Below, in pieces: positions 27,160 to 35,497 of a DNA stretch of 64,000 nucleotides. Location: contig CAZFOB010000001.1 of NCBI GenBank assembly GCA_964520325.1, forward strand, positions 254,568 through 318,567, given 5' to 3'. This DNA comes from CAZFOB01 sp964520325. GTDB lineage: Bacteria; Actinomycetota; JAICYB01. Both the position numbers and the translations under genes were made by a program. The notes under the pieces were generated by a model. It worked only from the letters and a program-made list of their open reading frames with translations, ran no database searches and had not been told where the DNA came from. Position 1 is the first letter of the stretch; each line of letters opens with the position of its first letter.

Positions 27160-28421
27160 ACCGCCCTGCGGAAGAGCAGGCAGGCGTTGTGTCCGCCGAA
27201 TCCGAACGAGTTCGACAACACGTAGTCGACCGTTAGACTACGTGCCCGGTTGGGGACGTAGTCGAGGTCGCACTCGGGATCGGGAGTCTCGTGGTTGATG
27301 GTCGGCGGAAGCGTCTCCGTCGTAAGGGCCAGGATCGAGAAGACGGCTTCGATCGCGCCGGCTGCACCGGTGAGGTGTCCGGTCGCCGACTTCGTGGACG
27401 AGACAGGCGGCGCACTCTCGCCGAACACGCCGCGGATCGCCTTCGATTCGATCTTGTCGTTGAAGGGCGTAGAGGTGCCGTGGGCGTTGATGTAGCCGAC
27501 GTCCGTGAGTCCGACGCCGGCGTCCTCCACTGCAAGCCGCATCGCCGCGGCGGCACCGGACCCTTCCGGGTCTGGCTGCGTGAGATGGAACGCGTCGCAC
27601 GTCGCCGCGTATCCAACGACCTCGGCGAGGATGTCCGCGCCGCGAGCAACGGCAGCGTCCCATTCTTCGAGCACAAGGACGGCCCCGCCCTCGGCGATGA
27701 CGAACCCGTCACGGTCGGCATCGAAAGGACGGGAAGCACGCTGCGGCTCGTCGTTGCGCCGCGAGAGCGCGCCCATGCACGCGAAAGCTCCGAACGAGAG
27801 CGGCGTGATGGGGGCTTCGGAGCCACCGGCGATCATCGCATCGGCGGTGCCGTTGCGGATCATGTTCGCGGCTTCACCGATGGAGTGGGCTCCCGTCGCG
27901 CAGGCCGATACAGATGAGAAGTTCGGTCCGTTGAGTCCATAGCGCATCGCAACCGAACCTGAAGCCCCGTTGATCATCAAGAGCGGCACGGTGAAGGGGC
28001 TCATCTTCGACGGGCCTCGCTCGAGCAGCACCCTGTGCTGCGCTTCGAGTGTTTCGATACCGCCGATGCCAGAGCCGATGTTCACGCCGATGCGCGCGCG
28101 ATCGTACGGCGGATCGCTCGGCCATCCCGCTTGTTCGACGGCCTGCACCGCGGAGGCGACCGCGAACTGAGTGAATCGGTCGGAGCGGCGCGCGTCGCGC
28201 TGCTCCATGAAATCGGTTGGCAGGAAGCCGTCGACCTCGCAGGCGATCTTGGCACCGAAGTCCGAGACGTCGAACCGAGTGACCGGTCCGGCCCCCGACT
28301 CGCCCGAAACCAGGGCCTTCCAAGTCGCCTCCACGCCAACGCCCAGTGGCGAGACGGTGCCGACGCCGGTCACGGCGACCCGCCTTCTCAAGGCACGTCG
28401 CGTATCCAACTGGTCGGTCAC
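27156..28421 (-). CDS. fabF: 3-oxoacyl-ACP synthase II
   Basis: FabF condenses malonyl-ACP with growing acyl-ACP. The 421 residues show the thiolase-fold triad: Cys in SSVSACATGAHS, His in INAHGTSTPFND and His in KSATGHLTGAAGA. The C-terminal SNSFGFGGHNACL is also typical. The GTG start overlaps the acpP stop and the stop overlaps the fabL start, so translation is coupled on both sides. Confidence 0.97.
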   Translation of the reverse strand: MTDQLDTRRALRRRVAVTGVGTVSPLGVGVEATWKALVSGESGAGPVTRFDVSDFGAKIACEVDGFLPTDFMEQRDARRSDRFTQFAVASAVQAVEQAGWPSDPPYDRARIGVNIGSGIGGIETLEAQHRVLLERGPSKMSPFTVPLLMINGASGSVAMRYGLNGPNFSSVSACATGAHSIGEAANMIRNGTADAMIAGGSEAPITPLSFGAFACMGALSRRNDEPQRASRPFDADRDGFVIAEGGAVLVLEEWDAAVARGADILAEVVGYAATCDAFHLTQPDPEGSGAAAAMRLAVEDAGVGLTDVGYINAHGTSTPFNDKIESKAIRGVFGESAPPVSSTKSATGHLTGAAGAIEAVFSILALTTETLPPTINHETPDPECDLDYVPNRARSLTVDYVLSNSFGFGGHNACLLFRRAV

Positions 28422-28678
28422 GCCTGCCCCAGTTTCCTCAACACGAGATCGATCGCACTCGCGATGGTGAAGACCTCTTTGAGGTCGTCCTCCTCGATGT
28501 CGATGCCGTAGGCGTCCTCGATACCCACCGACAGCTCGACGAGGTCGAGTGAGTCGAGGCCGAGGACATCGAACCCGGCCTCTGCCGTGACCGTGCTCGG
28601 ATCCACTTCGAACGATGCGAGCTGGTTCTTGATCATCTCGAGGACGTCTTCCCTCGATACCGCCGTCTGCTCAGACAT
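28418..28678 (-). CDS. acpP: Acyl carrier protein
   Basis: An 86-residue acidic carrier protein. The 4'-phosphopantetheine attachment Ser is in GLDSLDLVEL. A very strong AAGGAGGAGC precedes the ATG at 28678, right after a five-copy tandem repeat. It is the only gene of the fab operon not directly start-stop coupled to its upstream neighbour, fitting the need for high ACP expression. Confidence 0.97.
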   Translation of the reverse strand: MSEQTAVSREDVLEMIKNQLASFEVDPSTVTAEAGFDVLGLDSLDLVELSVGIEDAYGIDIEEDDLKEVFTIASAIDLVLRKLGQA

Positions 28679-28689
28679 GTGCTCCTCCT

Positions 28690-28744
28690 TGTTCTTGGCT
28701 TGTTCTTGGCTTGTTCTTGGCTTGTTCTTGGCTTGTTCTTGGCT
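28690..28744. repeat. 11-bp tandem repeat, five perfect copies
   Basis: TGTTCTTGGCT is repeated five times without mismatch between the fabG stop and the acpP ribosome site. In the mRNA the repeat reads AGCCAAGAACA, an unstructured A/C-rich leader abutting AAGGAGG. It may act as a translation enhancer or a slippage-prone tuning element; that is inference. Confidence 0.97.
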
Positions 28745-28750
28745 TTGGTG

Positions 28751-29494
28751 TTACGCCGTCATGCCGCCGTCCACGCACAGGACTTGTCCCGTGATCGCGG
28801 ACGCTTCTTCTGATGCGAGAAACGCTACCGCGGCAGCAACTTCGGCGGCCTCGATCACTCGAGCGATCGGTGTGGCCTTGACGAGGTCGTCGATGTTGGC
28901 AAGCTCGTCGGTAAGCGCCGTCTTGACCAGACCGGGTGCCACCGCGTTGACCGTGACACCACGCCGCGCGACTTCGAGTGCCAGCGACCGAGTCATTCCG
29001 ATCAGGCCGGCCTTGGCGGCTGCGTAGTTGCTCTGTCCGGCGTTGCCGCGCACACCGACGACGGAAGCGATGTTGATGATACGGCCCCAGCGCGTGCGGA
29101 TCATGCGTTTACACGCGCGCTTGCTCGTCATGAACGGGCCGGTAAGGTTCGTCTGCAAAACGTCGTTCCAGTCGTCGATCTTGAGCATCGGCACGAGGGC
29201 GTCGCGTCGCGTTCCGGCGTTGTTGACGAGAACGAGCACCGGTCCTGCTTGCTCGGCCGCTGCGAACACCTCTTCGACACCGTCGATGGTCGAGATGTCT
29301 CCCGGCGCGAAGAGAGCCTTACCGCCGCGTGATTCGATCTCTGCGACCGTTTCCTTGGCACCTTCGACGTCGGCGCGATAATTCACCGCGACTGTCCAGT
29401 CCGCCTCGGCCAACCTGACCGCGATCGCGCGCCCGATGCCACGTGACGCTCCGGTAACGAGAGCTACCCCTTTGACTGGCGTAGGTTCCGTCAT
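28751..29494 (-). CDS. fabG: 3-oxoacyl-ACP reductase
   Basis: FabG reduces 3-oxoacyl-ACP with NADPH. The 247 residues have TGASRGIGRA, LVNNAGTRRD, the catalytic Ser in NIASVVG, Tyr-X3-Lys in NYAAAKAG and the C-terminal GQVLCVDGGMTA. The ATG at 29494 overlaps the fabH stop (ATGA); the upstream MGRRSGG extension is not needed. Confidence 0.95.
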   Translation of the reverse strand: MTEPTPVKGVALVTGASRGIGRAIAVRLAEADWTVAVNYRADVEGAKETVAEIESRGGKALFAPGDISTIDGVEEVFAAAEQAGPVLVLVNNAGTRRDALVPMLKIDDWNDVLQTNLTGPFMTSKRACKRMIRTRWGRIINIASVVGVRGNAGQSNYAAAKAGLIGMTRSLALEVARRGVTVNAVAPGLVKTALTDELANIDDLVKATPIARVIEAAEVAAAVAFLASEEASAITGQVLCVDGGMTA

Positions 29495-30474
29495 GATTGA
29501 CCCCATTCCACCAGACCGGCGGCCCACGAGAAACCCGCGCCGAACGCCACGACGAGCACGGACATGCCGTCCTGCAACCGTCCGGAGGCCGCCGTTTCCG
29601 CGAGCGCGATCGGGATCGACGCGGCCGAGTTGTTCCCGTACTTGGCGATGTTGTCGACGATCTGATCGGCGCGGAGGCCAAGGCGTTGCGCGACGGTCCG
29701 GACGATGCGAGCGTTGGCCTGGTGTGCGACAACGAGGTCGATGCTGTCGAGTGGCCGGTCGCCGAGCACCTCGCGCGCCGCCTCGGTCATGCGGTCACAC
29801 GCGTGTTTGTAGACGTCCTGCCCGTGCATCTCGACCATGTGCTGGCGGCCTGCGACGGTAGCTTCGTTCGCCGGCCGCGCCGAACCACCGGCGGGAACCC
29901 AGAGCCAATCGAAGCGCGAACCGTCGCAGCCGAAGACGAAGGGGCCGATGCGGGACGCGCCCGTTGCTTCCCCGACGACGACCGCTCCGGCGCCGTCTCC
30001 GAAGATCACCGCGGTCGTGCGATCGGTGTAATCGACGATGCGGCTCAGCGTCTCGGCGCCGCACACGAGGACGTTCCGCGCGGTCCCCGACGACACCATC
30101 GCACTCGCGACCGAGAGTCCGTAGACGAAGCCCGTGCAACCGGCATTGAGATCGAATGCACCGGCGCGTCCGGCGCCGAGGGCCGATTGCACGAGCGGCG
30201 CGCACCCGGGAACCTGATAATCGGGGGTGCACGTCGAGACGAGGATGAGATCGAGATCGTCCGGCGTCAGGCCGGCCGCCTTGATCGCATCGGCACCGGC
30301 TGCGGTCGCAAAGGTCGACGTGGCCTCCTCAGGAGCGGCGATCCGTCGCTCCTCGATACCGGTGCGGGTGCGGATCCATTCATCGGTGGTGTCCAGCGCA
30401 GTCTCGAGCTCGGCATTCTTGAGCACGCCGTCGGGAACCGACATGCCCAAGCCGAGGACGGCCGCGCCGCTCAC
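29491..30474 (-). CDS. fabH: 3-oxoacyl-ACP synthase III
   Basis: FabH starts chains by condensing an acyl-CoA with malonyl-ACP. The 327 residues show Cys in DLNAGCTGFVYGL, His in VVAHQANARI and Asn in KYGNNSAAS. The GTG at 30474 overlaps the stop of the lipoyl-like gene. The order fabD-X-fabH-fabG-acpP-fabF is close to the classical fab cluster. Confidence 0.96.
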   Translation of the reverse strand: MSGAAVLGLGMSVPDGVLKNAELETALDTTDEWIRTRTGIEERRIAAPEEATSTFATAAGADAIKAAGLTPDDLDLILVSTCTPDYQVPGCAPLVQSALGAGRAGAFDLNAGCTGFVYGLSVASAMVSSGTARNVLVCGAETLSRIVDYTDRTTAVIFGDGAGAVVVGEATGASRIGPFVFGCDGSRFDWLWVPAGGSARPANEATVAGRQHMVEMHGQDVYKHACDRMTEAAREVLGDRPLDSIDLVVAHQANARIVRTVAQRLGLRADQIVDNIAKYGNNSAASIPIALAETAASGRLQDGMSVLVVAFGAGFSWAAGLVEWGQS

Positions 30475-30749
30475 AGGGCGCGAAGGTGTGCGATCGCCGA
30501 ACCCGGTTGAACGCGCTCGCCGGTTGTGACCAGATAACCCATCACCCACGCGTCGCACGGCGCACACACGGTTACGCTTCGTCCGTCGGCTTCGACACGC
30601 GCGATGACATCTCCGGCACGCACAACCTCGCCTTCGGCGGTGAAAAGCGACGGTTCGGTCAGTCTCAGGCGACCGTGACCGGCGGCGACAACGATCCGTT
30701 CGCGGCCATCGAGGATCGCCGTCTCGGGCACGACAACATCGAGCGTCAT
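30471..30749 (-). CDS. Lipoyl/biotinyl-fold protein with no lysine
   Basis: A 92-residue protein inside the fab operon, overlapping fabD and fabH by four bases each. The second half fits a biotinyl/lipoyl hammerhead: GEVVRAGDVIARVEA, then CAPCDAWVMGYLVTTGERV and GSAIAHL. Where carriers have the Met-Lys-Met or Asp-Lys turn, this protein has EADGR; in fact the whole protein contains no lysine, so it cannot be biotinylated or lipoylated in the usual way. Two cysteines (CAPC) lie just after the turn. Role unknown: a scaffold, or a decayed biotin carrier kept by coupling. Confidence 0.7.
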   Translation of the reverse strand: MTLDVVVPETAILDGRERIVVAAGHGRLRLTEPSLFTAEGEVVRAGDVIARVEADGRSVTVCAPCDAWVMGYLVTTGERVQPGSAIAHLRAL

Positions 30750-31642
30750 GAGGAACCTCCGGTGAAGAGCAGGTCGGTGGCGAAGCGAATCTCCGCCCCG
30801 GCAACGATGCGTTTGGCCAGACCACCGACGATCCTTCCGGGACCGACGTCCACGAAGGCAGGGCCGTGAGCTTGCGCCATGCCTTCGACGGTCTCGCGCC
30901 ACAACACCGGCGACGTGAGCTGATCGAGCAGGAGCGGACGGATCCGATCCGGGTCGCTCATCGGCGCGGCGGACGTCGAGGACCAGAGATCGATGCGTGG
31001 TGGAGAAAGGACGACGCCGTCGAGGGCATCGGACAGCGGTCCGGAGGCCGGCGCCATCACCGTCGAGTGGAAGGCTCCGGCGATCTCGAGGGTCCGGCAG
31101 ACGGCGCCGGCCGTGCTGAGCGCGGTCTTGGCAGCCTCCACGGCGTCGAGCGGACCCGAGATGACAAGCTGTCCGGACGAGTTGTCTGCCGCAAGGCAGG
31201 CGCCCGTGTCCCGGCAGACCTCCTCGACCGCATCACGCTCTGCGCGCATCACCGCTGCCATACCGCCTGGCGTGGCCGCAGCAGCATCATCGGTCGCTTT
31301 GGCGCGGAGAGCCACCACCCGCAAAGCGTCCGCGAGATCGAGCACGCCGGCGGCCACCATCGCGGTGTATTCACCGATGCTGTGTCCGGCAGCGGCCTCG
31401 ATGTCCTCGCCGGACTCCACGAGCACGGTAAAGGCCGCGAAGCTGCAGGCGAGGACCGCAGGCTGGGCCCAGCGAGTGGAGGAAAGATCTGCCTCTCCCG
31501 CCGTCCCGGTGCGGCAGAGCTCGAGGACATCGACTCCGAGGACGTCCGAGGCGGTCGCGAAGACCGCAGGCGCGCACGCGCCGAGGCTTCGATCCATACC
31601 AGGCGCCTGGACGCCCTGCCCGGGGAATAGGGCAATAGCCAT
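30746..31642 (-). CDS. fabD: Malonyl-CoA:ACP transacylase
   Basis: FabD loads malonyl groups on ACP. The 298 residues start MAIALFPGQGVQAPGM; the nucleophile is in GHSIGEYTA and the catalytic His in AGAFHSTVMAP. GGAGG precedes the ATG at 31642. It is the first gene of the operon; an inverted repeat about 70-110 bp upstream may be the regulatory site. Confidence 0.96.
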   Translation of the reverse strand: MAIALFPGQGVQAPGMDRSLGACAPAVFATASDVLGVDVLELCRTGTAGEADLSSTRWAQPAVLACSFAAFTVLVESGEDIEAAAGHSIGEYTAMVAAGVLDLADALRVVALRAKATDDAAAATPGGMAAVMRAERDAVEEVCRDTGACLAADNSSGQLVISGPLDAVEAAKTALSTAGAVCRTLEIAGAFHSTVMAPASGPLSDALDGVVLSPPRIDLWSSTSAAPMSDPDRIRPLLLDQLTSPVLWRETVEGMAQAHGPAFVDVGPGRIVGGLAKRIVAGAEIRFATDLLFTGGSS

Positions 31643-31709
31643 AAGAGCCTCCGGGTTGGTCTGGGGACGTCGAGGGAAACAGACAACTGGGACACGCTCG
31701 TGGTTACGA

Positions 31710-31750
31710 CCGATCTTCGAACAACCGTACGGGGGCGATGTGAAGATCGG
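31710..31750. promoter_or_regulatory. Inverted repeat in the divergent fabD/aminotransferase region
   Basis: CCGATCTTC and GAAGATCGG form a perfect 9-bp inverted repeat with a 23-bp spacer, in the 179-bp gap between divergent starts. It could be an operator for the fab operon or a hairpin; no matching regulator gene is adjacent. Confidence 0.45.
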
Positions 31751-31821
31751 CTGAACCTTCGTCACAGCGAGGTAACGCCTCTGTTTCGAAACTGCGAATC
31801 TCGGTCTGGCAGGCTGTGACC

Positions 31822-32973
31822 ATGACGCAACCTTTGGCCAACGCCGCCAACGTCAAGGGCCAATTCGACATCCCCGAGGACGTGGCCTACCTCAATGCCG
31901 CCTATATGGGGCCCCTGTCGAGGCGCGTCGTTGAGGCGGGAAACGCCGGCCTGGCCCGGAAGATGCGTCCGTGGACGGTGACGGCTCCGGACTTCTTCGA
32001 CGGGGTCGAAGAAGTTCGGGAACTCTTCGCCACCCTCGTCGGCGGCGACGCCGACGGCGTCGCCGTCCTCCCCTCAGCGAGCTACGGGGTCGCGATCGCG
32101 GCGTCCAATCTCAAGCTCGGGCCTGGTGATCGCGTGGTCCTTTTGGCCGAGCAGTTCCCGTCCAACGTGTACTCGTGGCACGACCTCGCAGCCGGCACGG
32201 GGGGCGAGGTGGTCACGGTCGCTCGCCCGGCAGACTTGGACTGGACGCGGGCCGTTGTCGAGTCGATCGACGACCGCACCACGATCGTCTCCGTCGAACC
32301 ATGCCACTGGAGCGACGGGGGGCTTCTCGATCTCGTTTCCGTGGGTGAACGGGCCCGTGAGGTGGGGGCCGCGTTCGTGGTCGACGGCACGCAGTGGATC
32401 GGTGCGGCGCCGTTCGACATCGCCACCGTCTGTCCGGACTACCTCATCACAGCCGTCTACAAATGGCTCCTCGCTCCCTACGGAGCCGCGCTGATGTGGG
32501 TCGCCGAGCCGCACCGACGGGGACGTCCGCTCGAGCTCTCGTGGATCACGAGACGCGGCGCCGGCGACTTCGCCGGACTCGTCGATTACGAGAGCGAGCT
32601 CCGGGCGGGGGCGCGGCGCTACGACGTCGGTCAGACGTCCAACTTCGCGATGATCCCGGCGGTCGCCGCGGCCCTGCAGCAAACTCTCGACTGGGGCTTG
32701 GACAACGTCGGCGCCGCTATCGCCGCGCTCGCCGACCTCGTCGCGAAACGTGCGGCGGCGCACGGTCTCGACGTCGCACCGCGCCACCTGCGCGCACCTC
32801 ACCTGATCGGCGTCCATCTGGGCAACGCAGACCCAGAAGCCATCGCCACGGCGCTCGCAGGCGCCAACGTATTCGTGAGCGTCCGCGGAAACGCGATGCG
32901 CGTCTCGCCCCACGTGTACAACGATGAACGGGACGTCGATCGCCTGTTCGAAGCGCTCGAAGCAGCGCTCTAA
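31822..32973 (+). CDS. Aminotransferase class V (NifS/CsdA-like fold)
   Basis: A 383-residue PLP enzyme. The fold is shown by VAYLNAAYMGPLSRR at the start, the PLP-phosphate region SASYGVAIAAS, the Asp in FVVDGTQWIGAAPFD and the Schiff-base Lys in LITAVYKWLLAPYG. A desulfurase-type active-site Cys loop is not evident, so a kynureninase- or isopenicillin-epimerase-like reaction is as likely. The ATG at 31822 is favoured over the GTG six bases earlier because GGCAGG lies at a suitable distance. Confidence 0.82.
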   Translation: MTQPLANAANVKGQFDIPEDVAYLNAAYMGPLSRRVVEAGNAGLARKMRPWTVTAPDFFDGVEEVRELFATLVGGDADGVAVLPSASYGVAIAASNLKLGPGDRVVLLAEQFPSNVYSWHDLAAGTGGEVVTVARPADLDWTRAVVESIDDRTTIVSVEPCHWSDGGLLDLVSVGERAREVGAAFVVDGTQWIGAAPFDIATVCPDYLITAVYKWLLAPYGAALMWVAEPHRRGRPLELSWITRRGAGDFAGLVDYESELRAGARRYDVGQTSNFAMIPAVAAALQQTLDWGLDNVGAAIAALADLVAKRAAAHGLDVAPRHLRAPHLIGVHLGNADPEAIATALAGANVFVSVRGNAMRVSPHVYNDERDVDRLFEALEAAL

Positions 32974-32988
32974 GCTGGATCCATATCC

Positions 32989-34590
32989 ATGACAGGGTTC
33001 ATCGAGTGCTCAGAGCTGTCGTACAAGCTCCCCGGGGGCCGGGAGCTGTTCAGCGATGCCACCTTCAAGGTGCACTCCGCCAAGCACGTCGCGCTCGTCG
33101 GCGCCAACGGTGTCGGCAAGACGACGCTTCTCAGGATCCTCGCCGGAGAAGAGCAACCGTCGCGTGGCGGTGTGCGTCTCGACGGTCGCGCCCTCTATAT
33201 GCCGCAGATGATCGGCTCCATCGCGGACCAAACCACCGTCACGGACTTGCTGCTTTCTCTCTCCGGGACACACATCCGTCTGGCTTCCGCGGAGCTGCGC
33301 CGGGCTGAGGACGCGATCCGCTTACCTCACGGGCGTTCCGCCGACCTTCGGTACGCCGAGGCTCTCGCCGCCTGGGGGGATCACGGCGGCTACGAAGCCG
33401 AAGTGTTGTGGGACGTCTGCACCACCCAAGCCTTCGATGAGCCGATGGAGAAAGCCGGACGGCGCTTGGTGCGCGAGCTCTCCGGGGGCGAGCAGAAGCG
33501 TCTCGCGCTCGAAGCACTGCTTCGATCCGACGCCGATGTGCTCATCCTCGATGAGCCGGACAACTTCCTCGACATCGGTGGCAAGCGCTGGCTCGAAGCT
33601 TCACTCAACGCGACGGACAAGACGGTCCTCTACGTGAGTCACGATCGCCAATTGCTCGCCGAGACCTCGCACGCCGTCGTCACGCTCGAAGGACACGGCG
33701 CGTGGACGCACCCGGCTTCCTTCGCGACGTACCACGACGCCAGGCAAGCACGCCTCGCGAACCTCGATCGCGAGCATTACCAATGGAGGAAGGAACACGA
33801 TCGGCTGGTCGACATCATGAGGGAGTTCAAGCGACGAGCGGCCCTCTCCGACAAATTCGCATCACGCGCCAAGGCCGCGGAATCGCGCCTGCGCAGGTAC
33901 GAAAAAGACTTACCCCCACCCGAGCTGCCCAAAGACCAGAACATCCGCATGCGCCTGACGGGTGGTCAGACCGCGCGCCGGGCTCTGGCCGTGCGCGACG
34001 CCGGCGTCCCAAACATCTTCGACGCGTTCGAAACGGAGATCTGGTTCGGCGAACGCGTCGGCATCGTCGGCAGCAACGGCAGCGGCAAGAGCCATTTCTT
34101 GCGCCTTGTCGCCGGTGAGGACGTCACCCACACCGGCAGCGTGGTGCTCGGCTCCCGGGTCGTACCCGGCTACTTCGCGCAGCACCATGACCACAAGGAG
34201 CTCGTCGGCCGGCTCGTCATCGAGGTCCTCCAGAACCACGGCCTCGACCGGCAGCGCGCGATGGGGATCCTCCGGCGCTACGAGCTGTCATCGACATACA
34301 ACCAACGCTTCGAAACGTTGTCGGGCGGACAGCAGGCGCGCATGCAGATCCTGTTGCTCGAGCTCGAAGGCGCGACGATGCTGCTGCTCGACGAACCGAC
34401 GGACAATCTCGACATCGCTTCGGCCGAAGCGCTCGAGGACGCCCTCGAGTGCTTCGATGGCACCGTGCTCGCCGTGACACACGACCGTTGGTTCATGCGC
34501 AACTTCGATCGCTTCCTCGTTTTCAACGACGACGGGAAGGTAACGGAAGCGTTCGAGCCGGAGGCAGCGATCCAGAAAAGGCCGGCATGA
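32989..34590 (+). CDS. ABC-F family ATPase
   Basis: A 533-residue soluble protein with two ATPase domains: Walker A GANGVGKTT and GSNGSGKSH, signatures LSGGEQKRLALEA and LSGGQQARMQILL, Walker B LILDEPDNFLD and LLLDEPTDNLD. A charged linker (about 245-315) separates them. ABC-F proteins act on the ribosome, either as translation factors or in target protection against antibiotics; which applies cannot be told. The second Walker A has His where Thr/Ser-Thr is usual. It overlaps the thioesterase start by four bases. Confidence 0.92.
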   Translation: MTGFIECSELSYKLPGGRELFSDATFKVHSAKHVALVGANGVGKTTLLRILAGEEQPSRGGVRLDGRALYMPQMIGSIADQTTVTDLLLSLSGTHIRLASAELRRAEDAIRLPHGRSADLRYAEALAAWGDHGGYEAEVLWDVCTTQAFDEPMEKAGRRLVRELSGGEQKRLALEALLRSDADVLILDEPDNFLDIGGKRWLEASLNATDKTVLYVSHDRQLLAETSHAVVTLEGHGAWTHPASFATYHDARQARLANLDREHYQWRKEHDRLVDIMREFKRRAALSDKFASRAKAAESRLRRYEKDLPPPELPKDQNIRMRLTGGQTARRALAVRDAGVPNIFDAFETEIWFGERVGIVGSNGSGKSHFLRLVAGEDVTHTGSVVLGSRVVPGYFAQHHDHKELVGRLVIEVLQNHGLDRQRAMGILRRYELSSTYNQRFETLSGGQQARMQILLLELEGATMLLLDEPTDNLDIASAEALEDALECFDGTVLAVTHDRWFMRNFDRFLVFNDDGKVTEAFEPEAAIQKRPA

Positions 34591-35393
34591 CGAAGTTCGG
34601 GGACGACACAGCTCTTCGCGCGATCGGCGACGGTCGCTACGAGGGAGTGATCTCACCCGACTGGAGCATCGTCCGGGGCGCGAACGGCGGACACATCGCC
34701 GCGATCATGCTGCGGGCGATCCGCCTCGCGGTTGGTGAACACGAGCGCGAGCCGCGCTCGCTCACCGTGCATTTCGCGCGCGTCCCACGCAACGAATCGT
34801 TCGAGGTCAACACGCAGATCGAACGCACCGGACGAACGATGAGCAACGCGTCGGCGCGATTCGTCCAAGACGGCAAGCTCATCGCGCTCGCGATCGCCGT
34901 TCTATCGAAGGAGCAAAACGGCCCTGAGTTCTCCGACATCTCGATGCCGGAGGTCCCTCATCCCGACGCGATCGAGAGAGTGACCGATCGAGAGGATTTC
35001 CCCTTCGGGCGCCAGTTCGACTTCAGGCGAGCGCTCGGACCCGACGTCGGCGAACGGAGCGTTAGGGCCGAGATCGGGGTCTGGATGCGTACGCGCGAAC
35101 CCCAGCCCGTCGATCACCTAGTCGCGACACAACTGATGGACTCCTTCGCCCCCGCCGTGTTCGGCAAGCTCGGCACCGGAGGCGGAGGCGCCGGCGTGCC
35201 GACGATCGAGATGACCTTCCATTTCAGGGAGTCCTTACCGCTGGTCGGCGAGGTTGCCGGCGCCTGGTACCTCGGCATCTATCGCACGATGATGGCCCGC
35301 GGTGGGTTCATCGAGGAGGACGGCTGGCTGTGGAACGAGCACGGGATCCTGATCGCGCAGTCGCGTCAGCTGGCTCTCTTGATGAGCGGCTGA
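34587..35393 (+). CDS. Acyl-CoA thioesterase family protein (TesB-like double hotdog)
   Basis: A 268-residue protein of the thioesterase superfamily. Typical pieces are SIVRGANGGHIAAIMLRAI, LTVHFARVPRNESFEV and, in the second hotdog, DSFAPAVFGKLG and EMTFHFRESLP. The ATG overlaps the ABC-F stop. It likely hydrolyses acyl-CoA esters; substrate unknown. Confidence 0.82.
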   Translation: MTKFGDDTALRAIGDGRYEGVISPDWSIVRGANGGHIAAIMLRAIRLAVGEHEREPRSLTVHFARVPRNESFEVNTQIERTGRTMSNASARFVQDGKLIALAIAVLSKEQNGPEFSDISMPEVPHPDAIERVTDREDFPFGRQFDFRRALGPDVGERSVRAEIGVWMRTREPQPVDHLVATQLMDSFAPAVFGKLGTGGGGAGVPTIEMTFHFRESLPLVGEVAGAWYLGIYRTMMARGGFIEEDGWLWNEHGILIAQSRQLALLMSG

Positions 35394-35497
35394 AGCGCGG
35401 CTATCAGGCTGCGGCCCGCCTATAGGATGGGCGCCCAGATTCCAAATGGCCGCGCCACGACTGGGGCCGTCAGGGCCCCCCAGACTCCCCGACTCAT

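Noticed and set aside
28690..28744. CRISPR-like array
   Set aside because: The units are contiguous 11-mers with no spacers and there are no cas genes.
30471..30902. A 143-residue biotin carrier with a longer N-terminus
   Set aside because: The extra N-terminal codons are antisense-like Arg-rich sequence inside fabD; the ATG overlapping the fabD stop fits far better.
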